Positions 42,073 to 49,676 of a stretch of DNA of 64,000 nt are shown here, piece by piece; position 1 is the first letter of the stretch; every line of letters starts with the position of its first letter. The position numbers and the translations under genes were made by a program. Where the stretch lies: contig JAFQFD010000005.1 of the NCBI GenBank assembly GCA_017415715.1, positions 1 through 64,000 on the forward strand, written 5' to 3'. The notes beneath the pieces were generated by a model, which worked only from the letters and a program-made list of their open reading frames with translations, searched no databases and was not told the origin of the DNA. This stretch comes from Bacteroidales bacterium (GTDB lineage: Bacteria; Bacteroidota; Bacteroidia; Bacteroidales; UBA932).

Positions 42073-43919
42073 GAGAGATTTACCTTTCCGGATTCAACAC
42101 TTTCGTCCTTCCGTTCATGTTCGGAATGCTCTTCGTTCTGGGCTGGTGCCTGATCGGAGCGGTCAGGATCATATTCCAGCTGACTCCGGATGACAGGAAA
42201 AAGTTCTTCCTGTCATTCCTCAATCCGAAGATCATGCTCAAGAACATCAGGGACTGGTTCTGCGACTGCCTCTTCCACGTAAAGTTATGGAAAAGAAACA
42301 AGCTGCTGGGATACATGCACTCGAGCATAGCGTTCGGATGGTTCATGATAATTGTGTTGGGACACATAGAGGTTTTCCTTTACACACCGCAGCGCATGCA
42401 CCAGATGTGGTATCCGATATTTTTCAGATACTTCGTGGCCGTAACAGACAGCACCATGAAGGGATCGTTCTTCTTCTTCCTGATGGACTTCTTCCTTCTG
42501 GTAGTGCTCAGCGGCATCGTTCTGGCTATAATAAAGAGGGCCCGTTCAAGAATATTCGGAATGAGGCGCACCACCAGAGCCAGCATTACAGACCTGATAG
42601 GACTATACTCTCTTTGGGCTATTTTCCCGCTCAGGCTCCTTGCTGAAGGCTTTACAGCCGACATCAGCGGAGGATCATTCCTCACCAAATCACTCAATCT
42701 GGTGCTCCACTCCTTCCTGAGTGACCAGATGAACATGCTGCCTACCTGGTGGGCATATTCAATAGCCCTGTGCATATTCATGTGCATCCTGCCGTTCAGC
42801 AGATACATGCACATCCCAGCTGAGATCCTGCTCATACCTATGAGGAATGCGGGGATTCCGGTACGGCATGCGCGCAAAGGAATCGCCAGACTGCAGGTAT
42901 ATTCATGTCCGGGCTGCGGAGTCTGCATCGACGCCTGCCCTATGGGCGTGGTGAAGGCCAACAGCAAGGACGCCACAGTATACCTTAACCGTCAGATCAA
43001 GCGAAATAATGAAAGACGCATTGAAGAAATCAGCGATAAATGTCTGCTTTGTGGCAAGTGTACAGCTGTATGTCCGGTCGGTGTTGAAGGTGACAGGATC
43101 AGGATTGCCCAGAGGTCTATCAGACCTTATAACTTAGCTCCTGACTACTCGAATATAGACGAAAATTCAGCGATTTTGGCAGTTAACAATTTTGTTAGCA
43201 CTAATAACAATATTGTTTCAACCGCTAATAATGAAAGGGTTCTATATTTTGCCGGATGTATGACCGCATTGACTCCGGGAATACGGAAATCAATGGAGTC
43301 AGTCCTCCGGAAAGCAGGCGTAAACTACAGAATGATGGACAAGGACGGCGGAATATGCTGCGGTAGGCCTATGCTTATGGCCGGAAGAAAGGACCCTGCG
43401 AAGGAAATGATCCGCAAGAACACCAACATCATAAAGTCATCCGGAGCGACTACCCTACTTCTCAGCTGCCCTATATGTCTGAAGGTGTTCAAGGAAGAAT
43501 ATGAGCTTGATGGAATAGAAATAATTCACCACACAGAATTTATGGACAGGCTGATAGCTGAAGGCAGACTTCATGTAGAAAGTTCGGAAGTCCGCTATGC
43601 CTACCATGATCCATGTGAGCTTGGAAGAGGATGCGGAGTCTACGATCAGCCTCGCAGAGTCGTTGCCGCTGCCGGACAGCTTGTCGAAGGTGCGAAATCC
43701 GGAAAGGAAAGCATCTGCTGCGGAGGCAGCCTCGGCAGTCTTAGCCTGGGATTCGAACAGAGAAAGCTGATGACAGAAAATGCGATCAACAATCTGACCG
43801 CGGACAATCCGGACGCAATAGTCACGGCCTGCCCTCTTTGCAAGACGACATTCGGCAGATACGCAGACAGGCCGGTAGTTGACATCGTTGAAGTAATAGA
43901 CTCAAAGACAGGAAATTAA
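42069..43919 (+). CDS. Membrane HdrE/HdrD-like fusion (DsrMK-like) iron-sulfur protein
   Basis: This 616-residue protein combines a membrane domain with an HdrD-type redox domain. The N-terminal 1-255 has about five transmembrane helices; His84 and His99 lie in one helix 15 apart, and His214 and His248 in others, all possible heme b ligands as in NarI/DsrM. Then come two [4Fe-4S] motifs (Cys280-Cys290 and Cys325-Cys335) and two complete CCG motifs (Cys397, Cys430-431, Cys467, Cys470; and Cys516, Cys550-551, Cys588, Cys591). The fused layout suggests electron exchange between menaquinone and a disulfide or sulfur substrate. A short AT-rich duplicated linker lies near residues 373-387. Confidence 0.87.
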   Translation: MREIYLSGFNTFVLPFMFGMLFVLGWCLIGAVRIIFQLTPDDRKKFFLSFLNPKIMLKNIRDWFCDCLFHVKLWKRNKLLGYMHSSIAFGWFMIIVLGHIEVFLYTPQRMHQMWYPIFFRYFVAVTDSTMKGSFFFFLMDFFLLVVLSGIVLAIIKRARSRIFGMRRTTRASITDLIGLYSLWAIFPLRLLAEGFTADISGGSFLTKSLNLVLHSFLSDQMNMLPTWWAYSIALCIFMCILPFSRYMHIPAEILLIPMRNAGIPVRHARKGIARLQVYSCPGCGVCIDACPMGVVKANSKDATVYLNRQIKRNNERRIEEISDKCLLCGKCTAVCPVGVEGDRIRIAQRSIRPYNLAPDYSNIDENSAILAVNNFVSTNNNIVSTANNERVLYFAGCMTALTPGIRKSMESVLRKAGVNYRMMDKDGGICCGRPMLMAGRKDPAKEMIRKNTNIIKSSGATTLLLSCPICLKVFKEEYELDGIEIIHHTEFMDRLIAEGRLHVESSEVRYAYHDPCELGRGCGVYDQPRRVVAAAGQLVEGAKSGKESICCGGSLGSLSLGFEQRKLMTENAINNLTADNPDAIVTACPLCKTTFGRYADRPVVDIVEVIDSKTGN

Positions 43920-43936
43920 CGACTAAAACCATACAT

Positions 43937-45223
43937 ATGACATTCAAACCTACAAAGTATGCGCTCAGATGCTGCGCAACAGGCAACATCTTCGAAGATG
44001 CAGGCTGGAGCCTTGCAGATCCGCATTGCGACTGCCCAAGCCTTGTAAGGGCTGAGTACGAACAGAAGAAATTCAACCCACGCGAAGATCTCGACGGATT
44101 CTACAGATATGCTGACTGGCTTCCGATCAGAAGGACACTGAGGGGATCTTGCGCTCCTATTACATATAAGAGTGAAGCCCTTGCGGAAGAATTGGGACTT
44201 GCCAATCTATATATCACCTTCTCCGGATACTGGCCGGAAAAGGGAGCAAAGATGGAAACATGCTCGTTCAAGGAGACAGAAGCATACTCGGTATGCGCAA
44301 GACTCCCGGAGAACACAGGCAAAGTGCTGGTGGTAGCATCTGCAGGCAATACTGCCAGGGCTTTTGCCAAGGTATGCTCAGACAACAACATCCCTCTCCT
44401 CATCTCCATACCGGAGGACAATATCAGCGCCTTGTGGTTCACAAAGCCGCTGAATGACTGCGTCAAGATCATTGTTTCGCCGAAAGGTTCAGACTATTTT
44501 GACGCTATAGCCCTGTCTGACAAAGTCTGCACTGACAGCAGATTCATGGCTGAAGGAGGTGCAAAAAATGTCGCAAGACGCGACGGAATGGGAACAACCT
44601 TACTATCTGCCGTTGAAGCAATAGGAAGGATTCCGGATGCATATTTCCAGGCAATCGGCAGCGGCACGGGCACCATCGCAGCATGGGAGAACAACCTCAG
44701 GCTTATCGAGGACGGCAGATTCGGCACTCACAAGATGCGCCTCTACCCTTCTCAGAACGATCCGTTCACCATCATGTATGATTCATGGAAACTGCACTCA
44801 AGAGGCCTTGTCGACATGACTCCTGATCAGGCGCGTGAGGCTGCCGCAATCATAGACGCAAAGGTTCTTTCAAACAGAAAACCGCCTTACGGACTCGCAG
44901 GAGGCCTGTTTGACTCGATGGAAGATGCCGGTGGCGATATGTTCAAGGTAACAAACGACGAGCTTCATACCTGGAAAAAGAGGTTCCTCGAACTCGAAGG
45001 CATCGACATCCACAACGCTGCTGCAGTGGCAGTTGCATCACTCGCCCAGGCTGTTTCATGCGGCGCAGTTGTCAAAGACGAGACAATAATGCTTAACATC
45101 ACAGGCGGCGGAGAAGACAGAGCGAAATCCGAGCAGGAGATCGTTTACGCCAGACCGCACCTCGTGCTTGATCCTGCACTTTCTGCGGAAGACATCATAT
45201 CAGAAATAAACAAACTGTACTAA
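43937..45223 (+). CDS. Cysteate synthase (threonine-synthase-like PLP enzyme)
   Basis: Cysteate synthase makes L-cysteate from O-phospho-L-serine and sulfite; in Methanosarcina it serves coenzyme M, and in Bacteroidetes cysteate feeds capnine-type sulfonolipids. The 428-residue protein is a fold-type II PLP enzyme with a zinc-ribbon-like N-terminus (Cys12-Cys13, Cys31, Cys33). The lysine is in ETCSFKETEAY (Lys112), and SGYWPEKGAKME just before it is, to my memory, typical of cysteate synthase rather than threonine synthase. SAGNTARAFA and GSGTGTIAAWE form the phosphate and glycine loops. It lies 17 bases after the Hdr-like genes. Confidence 0.82.
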   Translation: MTFKPTKYALRCCATGNIFEDAGWSLADPHCDCPSLVRAEYEQKKFNPREDLDGFYRYADWLPIRRTLRGSCAPITYKSEALAEELGLANLYITFSGYWPEKGAKMETCSFKETEAYSVCARLPENTGKVLVVASAGNTARAFAKVCSDNNIPLLISIPEDNISALWFTKPLNDCVKIIVSPKGSDYFDAIALSDKVCTDSRFMAEGGAKNVARRDGMGTTLLSAVEAIGRIPDAYFQAIGSGTGTIAAWENNLRLIEDGRFGTHKMRLYPSQNDPFTIMYDSWKLHSRGLVDMTPDQAREAAAIIDAKVLSNRKPPYGLAGGLFDSMEDAGGDMFKVTNDELHTWKKRFLELEGIDIHNAAAVAVASLAQAVSCGAVVKDETIMLNITGGGEDRAKSEQEIVYARPHLVLDPALSAEDIISEINKLY

Positions 45224-45226
45224 AAC

Positions 45227-46147
45227 ATGAAGATTTCAACATTACTGCAAGCCGTTCCGGCTGACACCCTTAATGCCGTCCAGGCTGAAATTGCAGCCGT
45301 AGCCGAAAAACTGACAACAACACCACCATCAGAACTTCTCAAAGATCTCATCGACAGCGCCGTTGCTTTTGGTCTGAAAGTCATCGCCGCATTTGTGATT
45401 TACTTCATAGGTGCATGGCTTATCAAGAAAATCAAGAAGATCCTTACAAGAATTTTCGAGAAGAGACAGACCGACGAAGCAATCGCTTCGTTCATTCAAA
45501 GCATCGTGAGCATTGCAATGACGATAATGCTCATCATCATAACTATCGGAGCATTAGGAATTGACACCACTTCAATTGCAGCATTGCTTGCAGGTGGTGG
45601 AATGGCCATAGGAATGGCACTCAATGGTACCGTACAGAACTTTGCCGGCGGCATCATGATCATACTGTTCAAGCCGTTCAAGGCAGATGACTTCGTTGAA
45701 GTGGGAGGATATTCCGGAACTGTAGAGGAAGTATCCATCACAAGCACCAAACTGAGAACTACTGACAACAGAATCATCATCATTCCAAACGGGGTGATCT
45801 CAAACGGAACGATAAACAATTATTCGCAAATGCCACTCCGCAGGCTTGACCTGACCGTAGATGTGGAGTATGGGACATCTGCAGAAAAGACATGCGAAGC
45901 AGTCAGTGAGCTCATAAAGGCAGACACAAGAATCCTGACCTCATCTGTTGAGGGCGCCGCTGATCCTTTTGTGGCTTTGAGTGCCCTGAAAGACTCCAGC
46001 ATACAGTTCGTCATCAGAGTATGGGTGAAATCAGAAGACTACTGGAATGTAAACTTCGACCTTATAGCCAAGATCTATGAAGAACTTCCAAAGAAGGGAA
46101 TCAACTTCCCATATCCGAAACTGGATGTCAATATTTTGAATAAATAG
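45227..46147 (+). CDS. MscS-family mechanosensitive channel
   Basis: This 306-residue small-conductance channel has three or more membrane helices between residues 40 and 125, then the Gly/Ala-rich pore helix and beta domain with NGTVQNFAGGI and PFKADDFVEVGG, ending in the alpha/beta C-terminal domain. The N-terminus has an extra helix compared with E. coli MscS. It begins three bases after the cysteate synthase stop and is the last gene before the terminator. MscS relatives can release small solutes; whether this one exports a sulfonate is speculation. Confidence 0.9.
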   Translation: MKISTLLQAVPADTLNAVQAEIAAVAEKLTTTPPSELLKDLIDSAVAFGLKVIAAFVIYFIGAWLIKKIKKILTRIFEKRQTDEAIASFIQSIVSIAMTIMLIIITIGALGIDTTSIAALLAGGGMAIGMALNGTVQNFAGGIMIILFKPFKADDFVEVGGYSGTVEEVSITSTKLRTTDNRIIIIPNGVISNGTINNYSQMPLRRLDLTVDVEYGTSAEKTCEAVSELIKADTRILTSSVEGAADPFVALSALKDSSIQFVIRVWVKSEDYWNVNFDLIAKIYEELPKKGINFPYPKLDVNILNK

Positions 46148-46181
46148 AAAAATGGACTTCAAGATTGAAGTCCATTTTTCT
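46146..46181. terminator. Bidirectional terminator after mscS and acyltransferase genes
   Basis: Sixteen perfect pairs (46146-46161 with 46166-46181) surround the loop AGAT, with A-tracts and T-tracts at the two ends. It spans the whole interval between the two converging stop codons. Confidence 0.9.
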
Positions 46182-47353
46182 TATAATAAAATTCCTCCGG
46201 TAACTTTCTCTTTCTTCAGAAGTTCCTTGGCCGATACCGGATTGGCGTATATCTCAAGGAAATGCTTTCTTAGATCGGCCCTGTTAAGCTCCGGTTCAAC
46301 TGTGTCAAGCTGGTGCTCCATATAAGCGACAAACTCCTGGGCTTCCTCTAGCGAGTACCTGTCAGAGTACTTGAACGAATGGTTGAGGATATCGTAGGCT
46401 ATGTAATTGTTTTTCCACAACTTATACCCATCAATAACTCTAATGTCTACAGCGTGACGGATAAGCTGATATCTGTCATTCTTATCGCATTTGGCAGCAG
46501 CTGCAATCTCTTCAGAGGTCAAAGGAGTTCCTATGTTGAGATGAATGTTTCCCTTCTGCTGCATGATGCCCACCATGATGCTGTTGAAGTCCTCTCCTTC
46601 AGCCTTGACATATTTATGCTTTCGTGAAATCACAAGCTCACGCGCCTTCAAGACATCACAAGGTTCGTATTCGTACGAGATGCTCATAGGAATGATGTTG
46701 AGCTCCTCGAAATTGCTCTGGAAATCAGCCTGGCCGCTCATGTCAAGCATCTTGAGAAGGCCTTGCTCGGTTACATCGTAACCGTTCTTTGTCCTTCCCT
46801 GACGCTGTGCAAGCCATATCGAGCTCCTCTGCTCTGTAATGTTGAGTCTGATATACTTGGAAAGCATCTGAGATGACAGATAAAGCTCGCGGGCAGAGAT
46901 GCCACGAACAACCTTGATCATTCTGTTGGAACGTATCAGGTATTCTATCGCCTTGTTTGTTATGAGGTTGTCACCTACTGCTATCTCAGTAAAAGGAATG
47001 CCGTTAGTATACAATACCAGCTGAGTGATGGCAGGATCCAGAATAATGTCCCTGTGATTTGACAGGGCAAGGAACTTTTTCTGCGGATCTATATTGGAAA
47101 CTCCGTCATATGAGAAGTTATGAGCTGTCCTCTGAAGCACCCAGCGGACGAACTTCTGCATGACAAGAATCTGAAAATCGTCAATAGTCTTGACGCTCTT
47201 AAGAAGGTTCTTAAGAAAATCAGGGGCCTCCTCCGGAAAGAAATACTGAGATGCCTGGTTTACAACAGGATACTCAGCCAATGCGCTAAGCGCCTGGGCC
47301 GCTTCTGCATCATTATACGGGCTGATGCTCTCGAATTCGGTCAGATCTACCAT
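46181..47353 (-). CDS. PlsC-like glycerolipid/lysophospholipid acyltransferase
   Basis: This 390-residue membrane-associated acyltransferase has ALSNHRDIILDPAI near 133-146, corresponding to the catalytic H-x-D motif of the PlsC family, although His and the later Asp are one residue further apart than the usual H-x4-D. Later SIWLAQRQGRTKNG corresponds to the phosphate-binding block. The C-terminal 150 residues are an extension of unknown role. It may act on phosphatidate or another lipid such as an ornithine or sulfonolipid; the substrate is open. It converges on the Hdr operon. Confidence 0.8.
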   Translation of the reverse strand: MVDLTEFESISPYNDAEAAQALSALAEYPVVNQASQYFFPEEAPDFLKNLLKSVKTIDDFQILVMQKFVRWVLQRTAHNFSYDGVSNIDPQKKFLALSNHRDIILDPAITQLVLYTNGIPFTEIAVGDNLITNKAIEYLIRSNRMIKVVRGISARELYLSSQMLSKYIRLNITEQRSSIWLAQRQGRTKNGYDVTEQGLLKMLDMSGQADFQSNFEELNIIPMSISYEYEPCDVLKARELVISRKHKYVKAEGEDFNSIMVGIMQQKGNIHLNIGTPLTSEEIAAAAKCDKNDRYQLIRHAVDIRVIDGYKLWKNNYIAYDILNHSFKYSDRYSLEEAQEFVAYMEHQLDTVEPELNRADLRKHFLEIYANPVSAKELLKKEKVTGGILL

Positions 47354-47377
47354 AGGTCAAAAATTTAGTACATTATG

Positions 47378-47385
47378 CAAATGTA
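47378..47385 (-). promoter_or_regulatory. Bacteroidetes -7 box for the acyltransferase gene
   Basis: TACATTTG on the minus strand, 24 bases before the start codon. Confidence 0.5.
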
Positions 47386-47411
47386 AGAAAAACAGCGCAA
47401 TAAACCAACAG

Positions 47412-48620
47412 CTACCTGCGGAACAGAAGCGAACTGTCGCCATAGCTGAGGAACCTGAAATCATTAGCAAGAGCATAGTCATATATACGGTTCCAATCGC
47501 CTTTGACGAAGGCAGAGATAAGCAGCAGAAGAGTGCTCTGAGGCTGATGGAAATTGGTAACCAGCACATCAACAATCCTGAACTTGAACCCAGGAACTAT
47601 TATTATCCTCGTTCCTGTCTGAAGAGACGTCAGGCCGTTTTCTTCCATATACGAGGCAAGCGCCTCTAAAGCGCTGGACGTAGAGTACTCATAGTCACGC
47701 GAATATGGCGCCCACTGTTCCACCGTTTCGGGATGTCCGTTTTCAATGCAGCTGACGCCTAGATAATATAGCGACTCAAGAGTCCTTACAGACGTCGTCC
47801 CGACAGCTATCACCTTGCCGAGCCTGTCGATCAGCGTCTTGAGGAAGTCCAATGTTATGACAAAAGGCTCCCTATGCATTGTATGTTCGGACACTTTCTC
47901 ACTCTTTACGGGAAGGAAAGTTCCGGCCCCCACATGCAGGCAGACTGTCTGAATCGATATATCTTTTGACTTTAGAGAGTCCAGCACCGATTCGGTAAAA
48001 TGCAGGCCGGCCGTCGGCGCGGCTACCGAACCGCGATATCTGGCATAGAGGGTCTGGTATCTCTCCAGGTCAATGTCCTCGGTGTCTCTGTTAAGATACG
48101 GCGGTATAGGCACCTGCCCGCAGGCCTCAAGAACAGCAGAGAATGGAACTCCTCCTGTCCACGAGAATTCAACAACAGAGGTCTCGCCTTTTCGTTCTAC
48201 GAGATCGGCCTTAAGGTCAATCTCGGAAAGACGAGGTTGATTCTCAGGATTATACACTTTCAGGGTATCACCTTTCCACCTTTTGACATTGCCGACAATA
48301 CATTTCCATGAACATCTGCCCGTACAGGCAAACATTGAGACATATTCCTCAGGAGAAACCGGTTCCAGGCAGAATATCTCAATGTGGGCTCCGGAGTCTC
48401 TCTGGAAATGGAGTCTTGCAGGTACGACCTTGGTATCATTGAATACCATAATATGTCCTTGCGGCAGGTATTCGGATATATTGTTGAATATAGAAGCATT
48501 GATTAAACCATCCTTGTAAATGAGAAGTTTTGAGTGGTCTCTCTGTTCAAGGGGATACTTGGCAATCCTCTCATCAGGAAGTGGATAATTATAATCTGAT
48601 ATATTTATCTGTGGAATCAT
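47412..48620 (-). CDS. queA: S-adenosylmethionine:tRNA ribosyltransferase-isomerase
   Basis: QueA adds the epoxycyclopentane ring during queuosine synthesis in tRNA. The protein has 402 residues from the ATG at 48618-48620; the longer frame would add 24 residues upstream of the promoter box. Signatures include YPLPDERIAKYPLEQRDHSK, VFNDTKVVPARL, SVAAPTAGLHFT and VGAGTFLPVKSE. The C-terminal SALLFRR-like end (SSLLFRR) is typical. It is expressed alone from the divergent AT-rich region at 48621-49128. Confidence 0.95.
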   Translation of the reverse strand: MIPQINISDYNYPLPDERIAKYPLEQRDHSKLLIYKDGLINASIFNNISEYLPQGHIMVFNDTKVVPARLHFQRDSGAHIEIFCLEPVSPEEYVSMFACTGRCSWKCIVGNVKRWKGDTLKVYNPENQPRLSEIDLKADLVERKGETSVVEFSWTGGVPFSAVLEACGQVPIPPYLNRDTEDIDLERYQTLYARYRGSVAAPTAGLHFTESVLDSLKSKDISIQTVCLHVGAGTFLPVKSEKVSEHTMHREPFVITLDFLKTLIDRLGKVIAVGTTSVRTLESLYYLGVSCIENGHPETVEQWAPYSRDYEYSTSSALEALASYMEENGLTSLQTGTRIIIVPGFKFRIVDVLVTNFHQPQSTLLLLISAFVKGDWNRIYDYALANDFRFLSYGDSSLLFRR

Positions 48621-49128
48621 TATTTGTGTCCAGTTGTAAATTTTTACAAAAATACGCAATTCTCGCGAAATGTAAAAATTCCGACCGTTCACATTTGTAA
48701 TTCACAAAAGTAAATCAACATCTCCTTGTCCTATGATTAATTTTTGTAACATCTTTATCCGAATTCAACAATATTCCCATCCTATTTGTAACGTGCAATT
48801 TTTGTAATATAAAATTATCTTATATGTCATTTTACCTCTAAGTAAGTAACTGATACTCTGCTATTTATAATATTCTACTTACATTATTATTTAATTATGG
48901 AGATGTAATTTGACGTAATTATGGCCAATAAGTCGGCAAAACGCAACAAAATGCAGATTTTAACAATACTTATATACGGGATACTCAGCACTTTATATTA
49001 TTTTATTGTAAGCATTGATTAATCTTAAAATATACCTACACTTCCCTCCCTGTTACAAGATTACACAGCAATGACTATTGTTTTTTACAATCCACTTTGT
49101 TAATTTTGTAACATCAAACGTAACAATT
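48621..49128. promoter_or_regulatory. Long AT-rich control region between queA and an XRE regulator
   Basis: This 508-base stretch has no gene I can support. It holds a -7 box for queA (TATTTTTG on the minus strand, 48654-48647), a TAATTTTG box for the regulator (49101-49108), an inverted repeat TTTGT-AATTC-ACAAA (48694-48708), and repeated TTTGTAA(C) strings near 48743, 48785, 48801 and 49105. TTAATTTTTGTAACATC (48737-48753) nearly repeats TTAATTTTGTAACATC (49100-49115). It may be an operator array or could hide a small RNA. Confidence 0.4.
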
Positions 49129-49584
49129 ATGAATACACGCCTCAAGCAGTTTCTGGCAGCAGAAAACATCTCTCAGTCACAATTCGCCGACACCATCAAG
49201 GTGGTTCGCGCCAGCGTTTCGCACGTTCTCGCCGGCCGCAACAACCCAAGCTATGATTTCATCAAGGCGATCATGGACAACTACCCCGGCCTGAACATCG
49301 AGTGGCTGATCCTCGGTAAAGGAAAGATGTACAAGGAGACAACACCAGTCCAGACGCAGACTCAGTCGCCAACCTATGACCTGATCGACGAACCAGGCCT
49401 TTTTGCCTACGAAGAAGAAGACTCTCTTGTCGAAATTCCCTCACCCGTGACAAGCACTCCGGAAAATACAGAATCCTCGATTGACATCAATGCTCAAAGT
49501 AAGATTACACAACAAAATATAAAACAAAGAGTTGTGTCTAAAATAATCATCTTGTATGACGACGGATCGTTCCAGGAAATGTAA
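49129..49584 (+). CDS. XRE-family helix-turn-helix regulator
   Basis: This 151-residue DNA-binding protein has an N-terminal lambda-CI-like HTH (about 1-65; NISQSQFADTIKVVRASVSHVLAGR) and a linker rich in Gln, Thr and Pro. It ends with the short conserved module IIILYDDGSFQEM, a tail seen in Bacteroidales XRE proteins. There is no protease or multimerisation domain, so it is not a phage CI repressor in the usual sense. The start is the ATG at 49129; an earlier in-frame ATG (49078) would precede the promoter box. It probably controls itself through the TTTGTAAC repeats upstream (inference). Confidence 0.85.
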   Translation: MNTRLKQFLAAENISQSQFADTIKVVRASVSHVLAGRNNPSYDFIKAIMDNYPGLNIEWLILGKGKMYKETTPVQTQTQSPTYDLIDEPGLFAYEEEDSLVEIPSPVTSTPENTESSIDINAQSKITQQNIKQRVVSKIIILYDDGSFQEM

Positions 49585-49587
49585 GTG

Positions 49588-49620
49588 AAAGTGGTGCCCC
49601 GGCTCCACTTTATTTATTTT
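49588..49620 (+). terminator. Weak terminator after the XRE gene
   Basis: AAAGTGG (49588-49594) pairs with CCACTTT (49605-49611) around a ten-base loop, followed by a T-rich stretch. Confidence 0.55.
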
Positions 49621-49647
49621 TCCCATCCAGTATTTAGCAGTATTTAG

Positions 49648-49655
49648 TATCTTTG
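49648..49655 (+). promoter_or_regulatory. Bacteroidetes -7 box for pyrD
   Basis: TATCTTTG lies 21 bases before the ATG at 49677 and argues against a TTG start at 49653. Confidence 0.55.
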
Positions 49656-49676
49656 TTATATAATATAACGAAAGAT

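Noticed and set aside
38923..43919. Methanogenesis or sulfate-reduction locus
   Set aside because: There are no mcr, mvh, aprAB, dsrAB or sat genes, the promoters and gene families are Bacteroidetes-type, and cysteate synthase occurs in Bacteroidetes.
49129..49584. Prophage repressor and phage boundary
   Set aside because: No integrase, structural genes or attachment repeats surround it; neighbours queA and pyrD are housekeeping.
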